Source: Eleginops maclovinus
Lineage: Eukaryota; Chordata; Actinopteri; Perciformes; Eleginopidae
DNA: 64,000 nucleotides
Direction of reading: 5' to 3'
NCBI RefSeq assembly: GCF_036324505.1
Contig: NC_086357.1
Location: forward strand, 19,718,793 to 19,782,792
The position numbers and the translations under genes are program-made. The notes below the pieces were generated by a model. It searched no databases. It was not told where the DNA came from and was given only the letters and a program-made list of their open reading frames with translations. Numbering within the stretch: the first letter of the stretch is position 1; every line of letters starts with the position of its first letter. Positions 52,701 through 64,000 of this stretch are shown here, piece by piece.

Positions 52701-55700
52701 TGGGGTGTCTGGGAAAGCTTGATAATAGAAAATCTTTTCAGCTGAAGGAAACTGAATCCAAGAAGAGCATTGATTGTCTACAGCTTAATTCAGTATGAGA
52801 ATGAGAAATGTCTTTGCAAAATAATTAAGTATGGTGTTTCGCTCTGCTAGTGACAAACTAGGAGTCAGTCAGTCCACCACTTTTGTCCAATATATAAACA
52901 ATTATTGGATAGATCGCTGTGAAATTCTTTACAGATGATCATGTTGCCGAGGGAATGAGTCTGAGACTTCGATGGTCCCAAGTATTTTCCTGTAGCGCCA
53001 CAATTTTGATCACATTTGTGCTTTTTAGGGAAATGTCTCCACAATAGTAAGATCAATTGTCATTTCATTTGTTAGACTTACAAGTGTCCCTTGGGTGATC
53101 CTCTTTTATAATCAAGCAACATCATCAGGTCAGAATTTAAATTGGTCAAACTGTTAAAGCTATACAGATATTGTTAACTTGGTATACATTATACTCGTTA
53201 TAGTCCAAAGGGGATACTGTACAAGGCAATAGGTAATAAATACTAAAATAGTCCTTTCACCAACAGGGCTAAGAGCAGGTTATTCGAGATCATTAAAAAG
53301 GCTGATTCAGAGCTCTTTAACTCCCTCAATCCAGATAAAAACTGATTAAAAAATGTTATGAACAAACCAAGGTTAATTTAATAGGCTGCAGCTGGGAGAC
53401 CCCACAGCTTTTCCCCAAAAATAAATTGGGAGATTGGACACAAATCATTTTAAACTTTGAGTCAGGGGAATTCCCGTCAGGTTTTAAAGAAGACATTAAG
53501 GCTAGAGGTGTATTAGAGGGTAATGACTAAACCTATTACTATGAGGAGGGACTTGAGTTTATGTCAGATAGTTGAGATAATGTCAGAGAAACTGTTTGAT
53601 GATATGTCGTGACTATTGAGCTGCTTGGCGATAAAGAAAATTATAGCAGGTAGAACATCGAAAATCTATAGAAAAACAGGCTGTTTTGTAGGTAAGTGTG
53701 AAGGATTTGTAGGCTTTTAATCAAACCACTCCAGTGAAAGCTTCCAAAGGCCAGACCACAGTGGAGGTGACAATACATCATCAATCAAAGTATTGTTGAA
53801 ACGTCTCCAGTGGAGGAGTTCAAATGTTGACCTTTGGTTGGTCTGTCAAGAAAGTCAGTGTAATATTTCAAATGCCAGAACCCAAAGGAAAATCCATCAA
53901 TACAGCCATCCATAACTGAAGCGGCACTTTTTGGTTATAAGTGCTGCCCAATTATATTGCTTTGGTAACCAAGCGGAGGAGAGCAGCTATAGTATAGTCG
54001 ACATATTCATTGATGGGTATAAGACTAAAAACCAACAAATGTCTAAGGTCCTTCAATCCAATAAAATAACCTACACCAATAGCTAGACTGTTAATGCCAG
54101 ACATAGTAATGGAAGATTGAACCAGGCCTGGCGATAACTCATTAAGATTGTAACGATATATACCAAAAAAAAGTCAAACTAGTACCACTTATGGGAAGTT
54201 GACAAAACCCCAAACCCAAAAATGGACATTTTTAAAAAGTGATATGGAAGTGATAGAAAAAAAATCTAACATTTTTGAGCTAATTCTTTTATTTTGAAGC
54301 AAAATCCTTTTAAATGTATTTGAATATACTTTGACCATCACACAGAGATTTCTGCACTACAACTTCCAATGAAATGAACTGTACGGCATAGTTTCCCCCA
54401 TATTGTAAGACAATGACAATTGGTTCAATACTTTAAAAGGTAAATATAAAAGGACTAAATATTTGAAAGACATATAATCCAGAGTTACAATATGTGATAG
54501 TGACTAAAATGAGTATGACGAGTAAGAATCTGACTTAAATCACAATATTTCAATGTGAAGCTCCTCATTTCTGACATCTTCCTCTCTTACCTTCCCGTCA
54601 GGCACTTTCACTTGTACAGATCACTGTAAATATTGTATTATCTCATCTGACACTGACATACACCCATCTCTGCTCTGGTATTGTTAATTTAAACTAACAA
54701 TCTTTGTTTTCTATGTGGAACAAATCTGCTCAAATCATCAGTGTTTTAATCAGGATTTAAAATCCATAATCCATAATGTGAAGTCTTGGCATTCAACTAT
54801 ACCACAGATACTATAGGACAAATGGAAAGATGGATATCATCCCAAAAAAACCCCAGTCACTACAAAAGACAACATGAGTTTGTATATTCACACTCACTAT
54901 GCTGGTGCTGAACTCCTCATCTGTGATGTCCAGAGAGTCTCTGTGTCTGTTGAACCTCCAGCCCGTCCCATCCTCACATGTCCCGTCCCAGCGTTTAAAA
55001 TGAGACATTTGCCGATTCTGAGAAAGAAAACGCTCTTTAGTCCCTTTGTCGTCCAGTTCAGCTCTTTGCCTCGGACACAAAATATCTTACGATTGCGTTT
55101 TACTCCCGTCTTACTGATGTTAACATCTGGATCAGTAAAACATTCATTTTTTTAAAGAAATTAGCATAAAACAAAAACTCTATTTGTAAGTTCAAAAGCA
55201 CAAACATTGCAGTCAGTGTTTGCTAGCATGTCAAATCAAAAACACAGATCTAGGAGCTATTTTAGACTATGAATAATTGGATTAGTCATTTAAAAAAGGG
55301 TCACAACAACATAATTTTTATCTTTGGAAATTGCCAAAAATAGACCCTTGTTTTTCTCTCACTATTGCTAATAGTTTATTTTCATCTTGAGCACTTTGGA
55401 CTGCAGCTTGGCATGAAATGTGTCACACAAATAAAGTTATTGCTATATTTACCAGGGTCTTATGGGTAGCGTAGAGCTCCTGCAGGATCTGGTCAACGAT
55501 GGAGTTTGTGAGATAAGAAACCACAGACAGCTTCACTTCCCTGCAAAAGATTGTGTTAGGGGAGAGGGAGATGGACGGAAAGAAGTTTGGCGAAGTAAGA
55601 AGAAATCAATGACATAGTTATCAAATTAAACCCTTTATTGCTGCTCTCCCCTTCTGCTTTTCCACATCTGTGTCTTACTCTAAGGCACGGTGGATGTCCT

Positions 55701-58700
55701 GCGCCGCTCTTTCCATCAGAGCTGTCCGGATGGCAGAGCGAGGGATGGACACGCGCTCGGAGACAGATGATAGTGGAGGACTCAGCCTCTCTGCCGCGGA
55801 AGAAGATATAGGGCAGAGCTCACGACAAAGGGACACCATGGAGTCCACGATCACCTGCAATGGATGTCAGCGATCAGTAAAGCATGTCTAGTTCGAGAGA
55901 GAGAGCGATGGTGTTGAAAGGCTGTTAGACATACCTGCAGTTCCTTGTCTGCAGCTTTGGCCAGTTCTCCAGCCAGAGAGTCCAGTCTCTGCCGCACTGG
56001 CCCGTCCACAGACAGCACATGAGCCAGCTCACACAGTGAAGGGTATAGCTTAAAAGGAGTAGAGAAAATACATATTTACATCTCAGAGTAACAGTCATGC
56101 ATATAGTACGCTCACACATTTCACATCACTCACAGCACGGGAGTTCCTGGCCTCTTTTAACACTTGTTTAGCAGCTTGAATCTCCTCCATCTCTCCGACA
56201 CCTCGTAACACACACACCTGCTGCTGGACACGCACGCAGAGGCGCTCCATCACCTTGGAAACAGACAGGCGGGGGAGTGTTAAGAGAGCAATCGTAAATA
56301 AAATACTCATTAACATAAGGCGAGACGAGCGGGTGCTACCTGTTCGGAAGTGCTAGTGACCAGGCCTTGGTGCAGCCGCAGAGCCTGCCTCTGAGAGAAG
56401 CGCTGAGTCTGGTTGTTCCTCACAAGAGAGCGCTGGATCTGGGAGGGAGAAAAGTGAGTCAAATAAACTGGCTACAAAAACACTAAAGAGAGCAGATGGA
56501 AAAAATGAGGCAATGATGCAACAGACAGATTGTTGAGGAAATAAAGTGCAATAAAGCAGAGAAAAGGATGCAGAGGAGAGGCGGCTGTATGATTTTGGTT
56601 GTCAAGTGTTTTTGCCCTATTTCCCAAAAACCTCTCGAGGCTGAGATGTTTGTAAAATCTGTCTTACTTACCCTCTTAAAACCATTGTTGCAGAAATGAA
56701 CACAGCTCTACAAGCACCTTATTCCCAGTTGTATGAGGCTAACAGCAGATTCTGCAAACCACAAGTTTCCTTAATGTTGTTTTGTTTTGGTTAATTTACT
56801 TGAGTCTCTAGTGTAGCGTTTGGGGTTAAATGACAAATATTCAAAGTAGAAATAAGAAACTAGCAAAAAAGGAAAAAAAGTATAATTAAATACTTAATAA
56901 AAAGGCAGTCAGGCAGTAAAAACTTCAGAAAGGACTGCAGCACTAATATGGAGAAAGATGTAGGCAACTGGAGTTGTTCTATTTTTAAATATTTGCAGCA
57001 ATATTAAAAAGAATCGTAAACCGGGAATAAATTATTAATCTCACCCTGCAAAAATGTAACTTTCCTGATGTTTCAGTTTCCATATCTTCTTTTTCTTAAA
57101 ACAATGTTGATCAGTTTAAATGTGTACTTTTTAAAGAACAGTCTGCCTGCAAGCACAACTCAATTGATCAAAGTTAACTTCCTTAAACTTACTTTAATTT
57201 GAATCTTTAAGTGCAGCAAGCTCTGACTGATTATTGGCAATTAAGCTTCCGTTTTATCGTTAGCGATTGTAATTATAATTGTCATTTGATTATATATTTT
57301 TTTCCAAGACTCTGCTCTCTGCAGCTTGTCTCCACTTTATAGCAAGTTTCAGATCACTGTTTAGCTGTGCCGCTGCAGCTTTACTGTTTGGGTTCCCTCT
57401 TTCTGCTCTCAGTATTGTTTTTCAGCCGCAGCAGGCAGCTATTTCAAGAATAAACACTCTATAAACCTAGTGCAAAACCTCCTCAGCACTGAACAGCAGA
57501 CAGACACATTTAGCAGAGTGCTGAATAAAATAGCAGAGCTTGTAGCAGCTAAAGAGCCCGTTATTTCCCGCACGGGTTGGTAGCGACCAAAGAGATTCAA
57601 CATGGGACACAATGTCATTTGATACACTGTTCTTGAAAAAATAACGATTGTAGCTTTAAGTGCTTCTTTGGGAACATTTAAGGTAGCTAGTTGTAAAGAA
57701 ATACCTACTTCCTACGCCTCAACATCATGTTGACATGAGGCTGATGATCTGAAATGCTTGGGGAAAACAGGGCCTCTGTACATTTCAGACAATCACAATG
57801 TTACATGTGGAGGTGTGTTGATTTACACAGCAGTGGGATAACTCTAGATGGGATATCTACCAGATTTTACATGTTTTTGTTTGAAAAGAATATATATTTT
57901 TGGATACAGTTTCTTGTTCTGAATTCTGGTCCAAAGCCGTTGAAGAATTAATAGTTTGAAAGCAATTGATTGAAAAACATATAAACAGTTAATCAAATCT
58001 TACAGTTTTAGTTTAATCTGTTGAATTTAAGTTTTCATTCCTGACAAGGACTGTGTCAGTGGCTTGTCTCTGATTGCCAACCTTGGTCAGTGCCTGCTCT
58101 GTCCTCTCGGGGGCGCTGCGGTATGCCTGGCTGATGTCACTTAGGGGTAGAGGCATGTACTGCAGGATAAAGTTACTTAGAGGAAGCAGAAAGAGGAAGG
58201 GACAGAGGAAGGGTAAAGTTATTGAAAGAGACAGTGAAGCACCACAGAGAAAAAATAAAGTAGGTTACAGATTCGAGGGTTGGTTAAGGCTAATATCCCC
58301 AATGGACAGAGGTCATCCTAAAATACCCTCTAGCCTATGCCATGCGACGAATGAGTAATACTTTCATATTTGCAACCATATCATCCTTAGCCTAAAGGCA
58401 AGCCTGTACCATTTAGGATAGTAAAGTGGAAAGCAACAATTCGCTCAGTCAACATCCACCCACCAATGTTTCAAAAGCTCTTAAAAAGAAGGAACATATA
58501 TCACTTTCTAAAATTCAACACTCTACTTGCAGTAAATATATATAACATCTCCTCTTGTTTATTGACAGAATTGTAGCATGAATATAAAAATGATGCTCTT
58601 ACTGTTCAAGTGCTCGGGCAACATCTAGAAATCCTGCTGCGGAGGTGTTGTTGCGATCCCATGTCACACTCCTGCAGGGCAAATGAATGCTGATATTAAT

Positions 58701-61700
58701 GCAAAGTGCATGTTAATCTAACAAATAAATACAGTTTCTGCATTCATTTTCCTTCACCTGAGTGTAGTATTGATTTGCAGGGCTTTGCTCAGCATCTTGG
58801 CTCCGATGTCGTCCATGTGGTTCCCGCTCAGGTCCACTTTTTTCAGGCAGGTGTTGCTGCCCAGGGCGTTGACCAGCACGGTCCCCCGAGAGCGCAGGCG
58901 TGAGTCGATTAAGGACAGAGACAGCAGGGCCTGGAGAGGAAACAAAAGGTCAGTGTGTCTGTTTGTGTGTGTGTTGGGGGGGGGGGGGGGTTGTAGAAAT
59001 AAACGAAGTTGAGAACAGTGGAAAGAGAAGTGGGGCCGTGAGATGATGGTGTAGTGGTAAATTTACTGCGCCGTAATGTGACTGCTCGCCAACATGACTT
59101 AACATGATGTATGTATGAATTATTTACCATGAGTGTAGTGATATAGCCCCAAGGGTTACAGAGGCATTAAAAATGAATATCAGAGTGTCACATCTACAGT
59201 GAAACATAATGGAAAAATGATGAGCCCAGGAACAAAATCTTAAGTCATTTTTGTTATCTTCAATATTGTTTGCCTTCCACAATGGATGGCGTAAAATCTT
59301 TCCTGCGTCTTTGCAGCTGATCTATTGTTCGGATGGTTTATTATGACGTAAAACTAGTGCCAGCATACTGGTATATTTGCATCATCCAGTATGTTTTCAA
59401 GATTTGCTTTTTTTATCACTCACACATTCTTCCTCCTGTATGAGTTGCACCAGCTTCTGCAGGACTTCATCTAGAACCCTGCACACAAACACAGAGACAA
59501 CTGGCTGAGTTGGCGCGAGTCATTTCCTGCTGCCAGCGGGCTGTCTTCCCGAGGAGCGGCAGCCTCTTATGAAAACGGAAGTCAAATCACAGGCATGTAT
59601 ATTTAAGCTGGCATATCTATCGCACGCGTCCTTGTGTTCATGGACACACACATGCACACACATGCACCTGCAGCAAAGTGTGACACAGAGCACCGACAGC
59701 ACCTGTTTTTGATGTTGAAGTTCTTGCCCAGGTGAAGGTGTTTGAGGGAGGGGTGTCTGGAGAGGGCCGGCAGTACTGTGAGCAAGTCTGCATCGAGACC
59801 TGTCATCACACATACACACACACATATATAGAGCTCAACATGGCTGGATTCATTAACATCCCACTCAAGCCTTGCCTGCCCTAGGACAAAGAGTCAAGGT
59901 CACAGAGAGATGTGGTGAAGCGTGCCACTGTACCGTTGTCAGAGATATCCAGAGTGCCGATAGAGGAAACCCTGGGGAACAGCTCCTGGATAACAGCAGC
60001 TCCTGCAGACCTTAGCTGGAGACAGAAAAAGAGGGAATGAACGAAGAGAAAGGGGCATGAATCCCTGTCATTTTATTCTTTGATGAGTTCTTCTATTTCT
60101 CCACATTGAGGCAGATTATTAATGGCTTTTTGTATGTCTCTGCAATATAATGGCAAATCTATCTCCTTACTGCCAGCAGTGTGAATGTTGAACGGTACGC
60201 TGCCTTGCCTGTGATCTGCAGCAGCTCTGCTCAGTGGTAGGGAAAACACATTTTGTTGACTCAGCGCTTTTACGCTTTAACAAGTAAATATATAAATATC
60301 CTAATACACTGGTAGAGCTGTTTTAATCATCAAAGCTCTGGGTGCACATTAACAGCAATTGATAGGATGTTGGAAAGAACTGCTAAGTGGTAAAATGAGC
60401 ATGTTTAAATATATGCAAATTAAAAAGTATGTTGCAGTTAAACCAGGCTTCAATCCTTAACTCACTTACTAAATTAAGCACAACCTCAAATCAGACTCAA
60501 AAAGAAAATGTTGCTCACAAATTGAAGCGTAAGTCACTTGAATTTAGCTGACATTACTCCTGCAGTCCTACTATTTGAATACGGTCATTTTACTTCAAGG
60601 TGCATGCAATGGCAGGATTGCTACTTTAATCAGGTAAATGATCAAAAATCGGTCCCTTGCCAGTGAGGTAAATTAATATGAGATTAAATAAGGCCCATTA
60701 ATACCTTTGCATTACAAGTCACTGTAGTCATTGTAGTTGTACAGTGTTCTTCACTAACCTGTATTAAAAAGCTTACATTCAAAACACTAAATGATGTATA
60801 AAGACTGAAAGAAATTGTACAAACTGTATCAGTCATGAGGATTTGTGGACTTCCCTTCAGATGTGAAAGCAGTGCCAATCGTTGTACTTGTGACTTGAAT
60901 GTGTCGTCTGATGTGTGACTTCAGTGTCAATCAGAGTGTGGGAACTTTGTGTTTCAGACATAGTTTAGAGCCTTGTGTTACCTCATCATTTTATTCAGAC
61001 TTCATACTTTTCTGAAGGTACAAAGTTTTTTTCTTCACATTCATTAACATGAATGTCTCACAGATTTCTTTCGACAGGTTTACAATGAGTGACATACCAC
61101 AAACTTAGGAATCATTTCTGAACTTTTTTTCCACATTAAACAATCATATTGACTCTTACATGAGCCCACATTATGAACTCTTAATTTTAAATACTTTATA
61201 GAAACTTAAATCCAGTAAGATGAGGAGGAAATTCTGAGCTATCCCTTTAGCTAGAGCTTAGAGTCCCATGCAGATGTAGAGGTGAACTCTTACCTCACAG
61301 CCACTGATGTCGAGATGAAGGTCATTGATATGAGGATTGGATGTTAACCCTGTTAGGAGAGCTCTGTGGAGACAGGAAGGACAGAAGTGAACAAAGGGGA
61401 GCAGATAAGAAGCGGAAACAGCAGATATTCATGTGCTTTACTGTAGAAGGGTTTAGATAAAAGGAAACAGATCTGGATGGAGAATTAGAGGCGACATGGC
61501 GAGTACCTCAGAACATCAGGGGGCAGCTTCATAGAGGCCAGGCTGACATAAGTGAGGCTGAAGGCCGAGCTGAAGAACTGACGAAACATCGGCAGCGTGT
61601 CCTTCACTTTCCTAGTGCATACCAACAAAAAAAAGATTAAATATAAAAAAGAGACAAGACAGTAGAGAGTAGGAGGGATCGAGGCCACCACACAGAAGAG

Positions 61701-63925
61701 GTTAAGTCACATTGTTGACATGGTGGTTAAATACGAGAGCAGAGCTGAGTGCAGAGTACTGTCGCAGAATGGGAATCCGAGTGAATATTGCTTTGGAGTA
61801 AGAGGGTGGGGGAGCAAGTGGGGTCGAATGGTAGATAGCTTCTGCATAAATATTCATGAGACTTATCTACGCAGACAGCGCCAGGAGTTCTGGTTTGAAG
61901 CGTCAGTAGACACACCCACAGAGAGACAGCACAATGTACCAGTGAATCCCACAAAGCTCATTTCTGAATTCCCATTAGGCAAGAGATGAAGATAAATATG
62001 AAAAAAGAACAAGGTATTGAAGGAGAATGAAAGATAAGAGCATTTAGTATGAAATAAGGATGATATAATCCCAGATTTGGATTTGTGGCTACCTTTATTG
62101 TTTAGGTAATCTTTAAGATATGACTAACCTGTGGGAGAAGGAATTTTTGGAAAGATTCAGAAAGGAAAGATCAGCGCAACACCCCCTCAGAAGAGCCCCA
62201 AATAGCTGCATGAGACACAGGGTGGAAACGGTTAATCAAGGCTGAGCGTTGCACAGAGAGGGAAATGCATTTATTTTCATCGTTGCGCATAAACATTGGA
62301 ACGTTTCCAGACATTAAATACTTACCGAGTCCACAGAGCAATCTGTGCCTGACAGATCCAAATGGACCAGGCAGTTGGGCTGAGACAAGAACAGATAAAA
62401 GTTCTGGAAATATAAAAAGAGAGGAAGTCAACTAAAGCATGAAAAGTGGCGTATAAATATAGAAATGTGTTTTTATTTCCACATAGGTTGTGCTTTCTGA
62501 CCGAGGAATCTTCCCCCGAGAGTACCCCGGGGTTCTTGCTCAGGTCCAGGTGTAGGAGAGAGTTAGAGTACTCATCACTGGAGCACAGAGCCTGAGAGAG
62601 GGAAACTACTCCTGAGAGACGGATAAAAAGAAAGAGAGAGACAAGACGAGGAGGAAGTTGTACAATATTAAAAGAAGGGGAACACTCTCAAAACATTTTG
62701 TGCCTTTAAATTATTCATACACATCTGCAGCAGCGGGAATCAATGGCTGTAATGGGAAGCAGTGCATAGTATCTCCCTGCTCCAATGTAATATTTAAATT
62801 CTCAGATGGGTACACGCTAAGCTGAGACGGGAACAGGAGGCTTGCTGCCTGCGGGGCAGCACAAGACATCAAAAGTCAATATGGAGTCATAACAGAGGCA
62901 AAACATGAAACACAGCTCTACAGGAGGGAGAATCATCTTGGGCTTTGGAGGTTTATACTCCTGCATTTATATATTACCAGAGCTGTTGAATCATCCACAG
63001 CTTCAAAAACACTGTTACGGGTTTAATGTCACAAATTTTCCACCTGATTCTGGTGAGTTTATTGAACCATTAATAGGAACGGCAAGGCTGAAAATGGAGA
63101 GAGGCGAGCCCAAACCTTTGGAGGTGAGGGAAGTCTTGGAGAGGTTGAGGAGACGAAGACCCTTGCTGAGGCGACACACCTGCTGGATTAAGTTGGACAC
63201 TCCTGCAGCATGCATTCAAAAGGTAAAAACAATGAGTTTAAGAAGACATCTTATTATAACCATATTTAATGATTAAAATAGGCAACCAAAGAGAGTCTTT
63301 GCACCTTGGTTGTCCAGTGAGTTGTGGGCCAAGTTGAGGGAGTGGATGACAGAGGAAGGGTTCTCTGAAAGTGCAGCTGACATCTTCTGTGGAAAGTCTC
63401 TGTAAAATAAACACACACAACAATTTAAAGTGACATTGCAGTGATTCAGCATTAATCTTTCATATAGAATCAAAGGCTAGATTTAAACAATAAGAGTTCA
63501 AATCTTTGCATCAGAGACCAACTTTATTCTGACATTAATCCAAGCTATAAGGCAAGTTCTAAAAACCTCAGACACTTCCCATATCGAGCTTAATAGAGAT
63601 GTTCATTGGAGCCTCCTGAATGGTAAATCTTAACATCTTTGAAAACGCGAAGGCTCTAAAGTAGGCTTTGTTGAAAATACAAAGTCTCAAACCCTCTGAG
63701 ATTTTTCAGACTTTAGAGAGCTTCGTTCAAAACCCCAGACACTTCATACAACTGTTTTCAGAGACTGAGCAGCTCTCCTGTGAGTTTACAGAAGATTAAA
63801 TGGATGAAAAAATGAACAGAGGAAACTAAAACATACGATTTCAACCCTGCATTCTCCAGAGTGATCTCCTCCAGGCTGGATGATTTGCTGACCGTGTGCA
63901 GGACCTGCTCAGTCACCTCTGATCC
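46466..63925 (-). CDS. carmil3: Capping protein regulator and myosin 1 linker 3 (CARMIL3), 5' partial
   Basis: A scaffold that loosens actin capping protein from barbed ends at membranes. Thirty coding exons are visible: 63925-63837, 63399-63305, 63202-63116, 62611-62502, 62403-62326, 62205-62129, 61611-61507, 61363-61294, 60015-59934, 59799-59703, 59478-59424, 58930-58758, 58671-58603, 58175-58082, 56438-56340, 56253-56134, 56048-55935, 55854-55679, 55540-55453, 55017-54898, 52433-52367, 52073-51886, 51568-51489, 48927-48729, 48630-47889, 47741-47641, 47497-47371, 47070-46999, 46857-46750, 46506-46466. All phases agree (1240 residues). The N-terminal PH-like part lies outside. The order is leucine-rich repeats ([24 protein letters not shown]), the helical domain, [16 protein letters not shown], a CPI-like motif [14 protein letters not shown], a CSI-like motif [13 protein letters not shown], a repetitive charged exon (48630-47889), and proline-rich [20 protein letters not shown]3 over CARMIL1/2 is judged from synteny with nrl. 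Confidence 0.9.
46695..46726 (+). repeat. (AC)n microsatellite in carmil3 intron
   Basis: A short perfect AC run lies between the last two carmil3 coding exons, 24 bp from the donor of the penultimate one. Confidence 0.93.
48928..51488. other. Large carmil3 intron without recognisable exons
   Basis: No in-phase exon is needed between the flanking coding exons and none was found. A small plus-strand frame at 49610-49675 with a signal-peptide-like start is discussed among the rejected items. Confidence 0.5.
51801..51836 (+). repeat. Imperfect (GATA)n tract in carmil3 intron
   Basis: AATAGATAGATGGATAGATG continues as AGTAGATAGATAGATA, about 50 bp to the left of a coding exon. Confidence 0.85.
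52434..54897. other. Large carmil3 intron
   Basis: AT-rich sequence joins the exons at 52367-52433 and 54898-55017 in phase 0. I see no coding exon or recognised mobile element. Confidence 0.5.
56439..58081. other. carmil3 intron
   Basis: No coding sequence is needed, since exons 58175-58082 and 56438-56340 join in phase 0. AT-rich with poly(A) and poly(T) tracts and no recognised element. Confidence 0.5.
60016..61293. other. carmil3 intron
   Basis: This intron joins two leucine-rich-repeat exons in phase 0 (GCE then LRS). No exon or repeat family is recognised in it. Confidence 0.5.
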
Positions 63926-64000
63926 CTTAAGGAAAAAGGAAACATTATAACAGAATCATTTCACTTGCTTTAGCTTCACGCCACTTTTAATAATTTAAAA

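Overview
The window is nuclear genomic DNA from a teleost fish. It has vertebrate genes with GT-AG introns, long (GT)n microsatellites, a complete Tc1-like transposon and teleost-type dispersed repeats. I recognise five genes: ppat, paics, rem2, nrl and carmil3. In mammals REM2, NRL and CARMIL3 share one chromosome region, while PPAT/PAICS is a separate head-to-head pair. Here the two groups are adjacent. All exon models were built by eye from splice sites, reading phase and protein similarity. No alignment or transcript data were used.

Layout. 1-1724 (+): 3' end of an unrecognised gene whose protein has near-identical 65-residue tandem repeats rich in S-P-x-K/R sites. 3487-11578 (-): ppat, eleven exons. 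Exon 2 carries an apparent one-base insertion. 7560-10575 (+): a six-exon gene with three Myb/SANT-like domains, nested antisense inside ppat intron 1. 11579-12238: shared promoter interval. 12239-15054 (+): paics, nine exons. 17572-22950 (-): rem2, five coding exons. 25735-28499 (-): nrl, four coding exons. 28697-36718: about 8 kb with no recognisable gene. 36719-40225: complete LTR element with TG...CA termini, a 5-bp target duplication and a Pro/Ala-rich reading frame. 43024-44626: complete Tc1-like transposon with an intact 340-aa transposase. 46466-63925 (-): the last 30 coding exons of carmil3, whose 5' part lies beyond the right edge.

Function. ppat and paics encode purine-synthesis enzymes acting at step 1 and at the AIR carboxylase/SAICAR synthetase steps. 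Their head-to-head arrangement fits co-expression. rem2 (RGK GTPase), nrl (large Maf factor of retinal photoreceptors) and carmil3 (actin capping-protein regulator) are neighbours by ancestry rather than by pathway.

The points most worth checking are the ppat exon 2 frameshift, the nested three-SANT gene, the repeat protein at the left edge, the two structurally complete mobile elements, and a charged Arg/Asp/Gln-rich repeat exon in carmil3.
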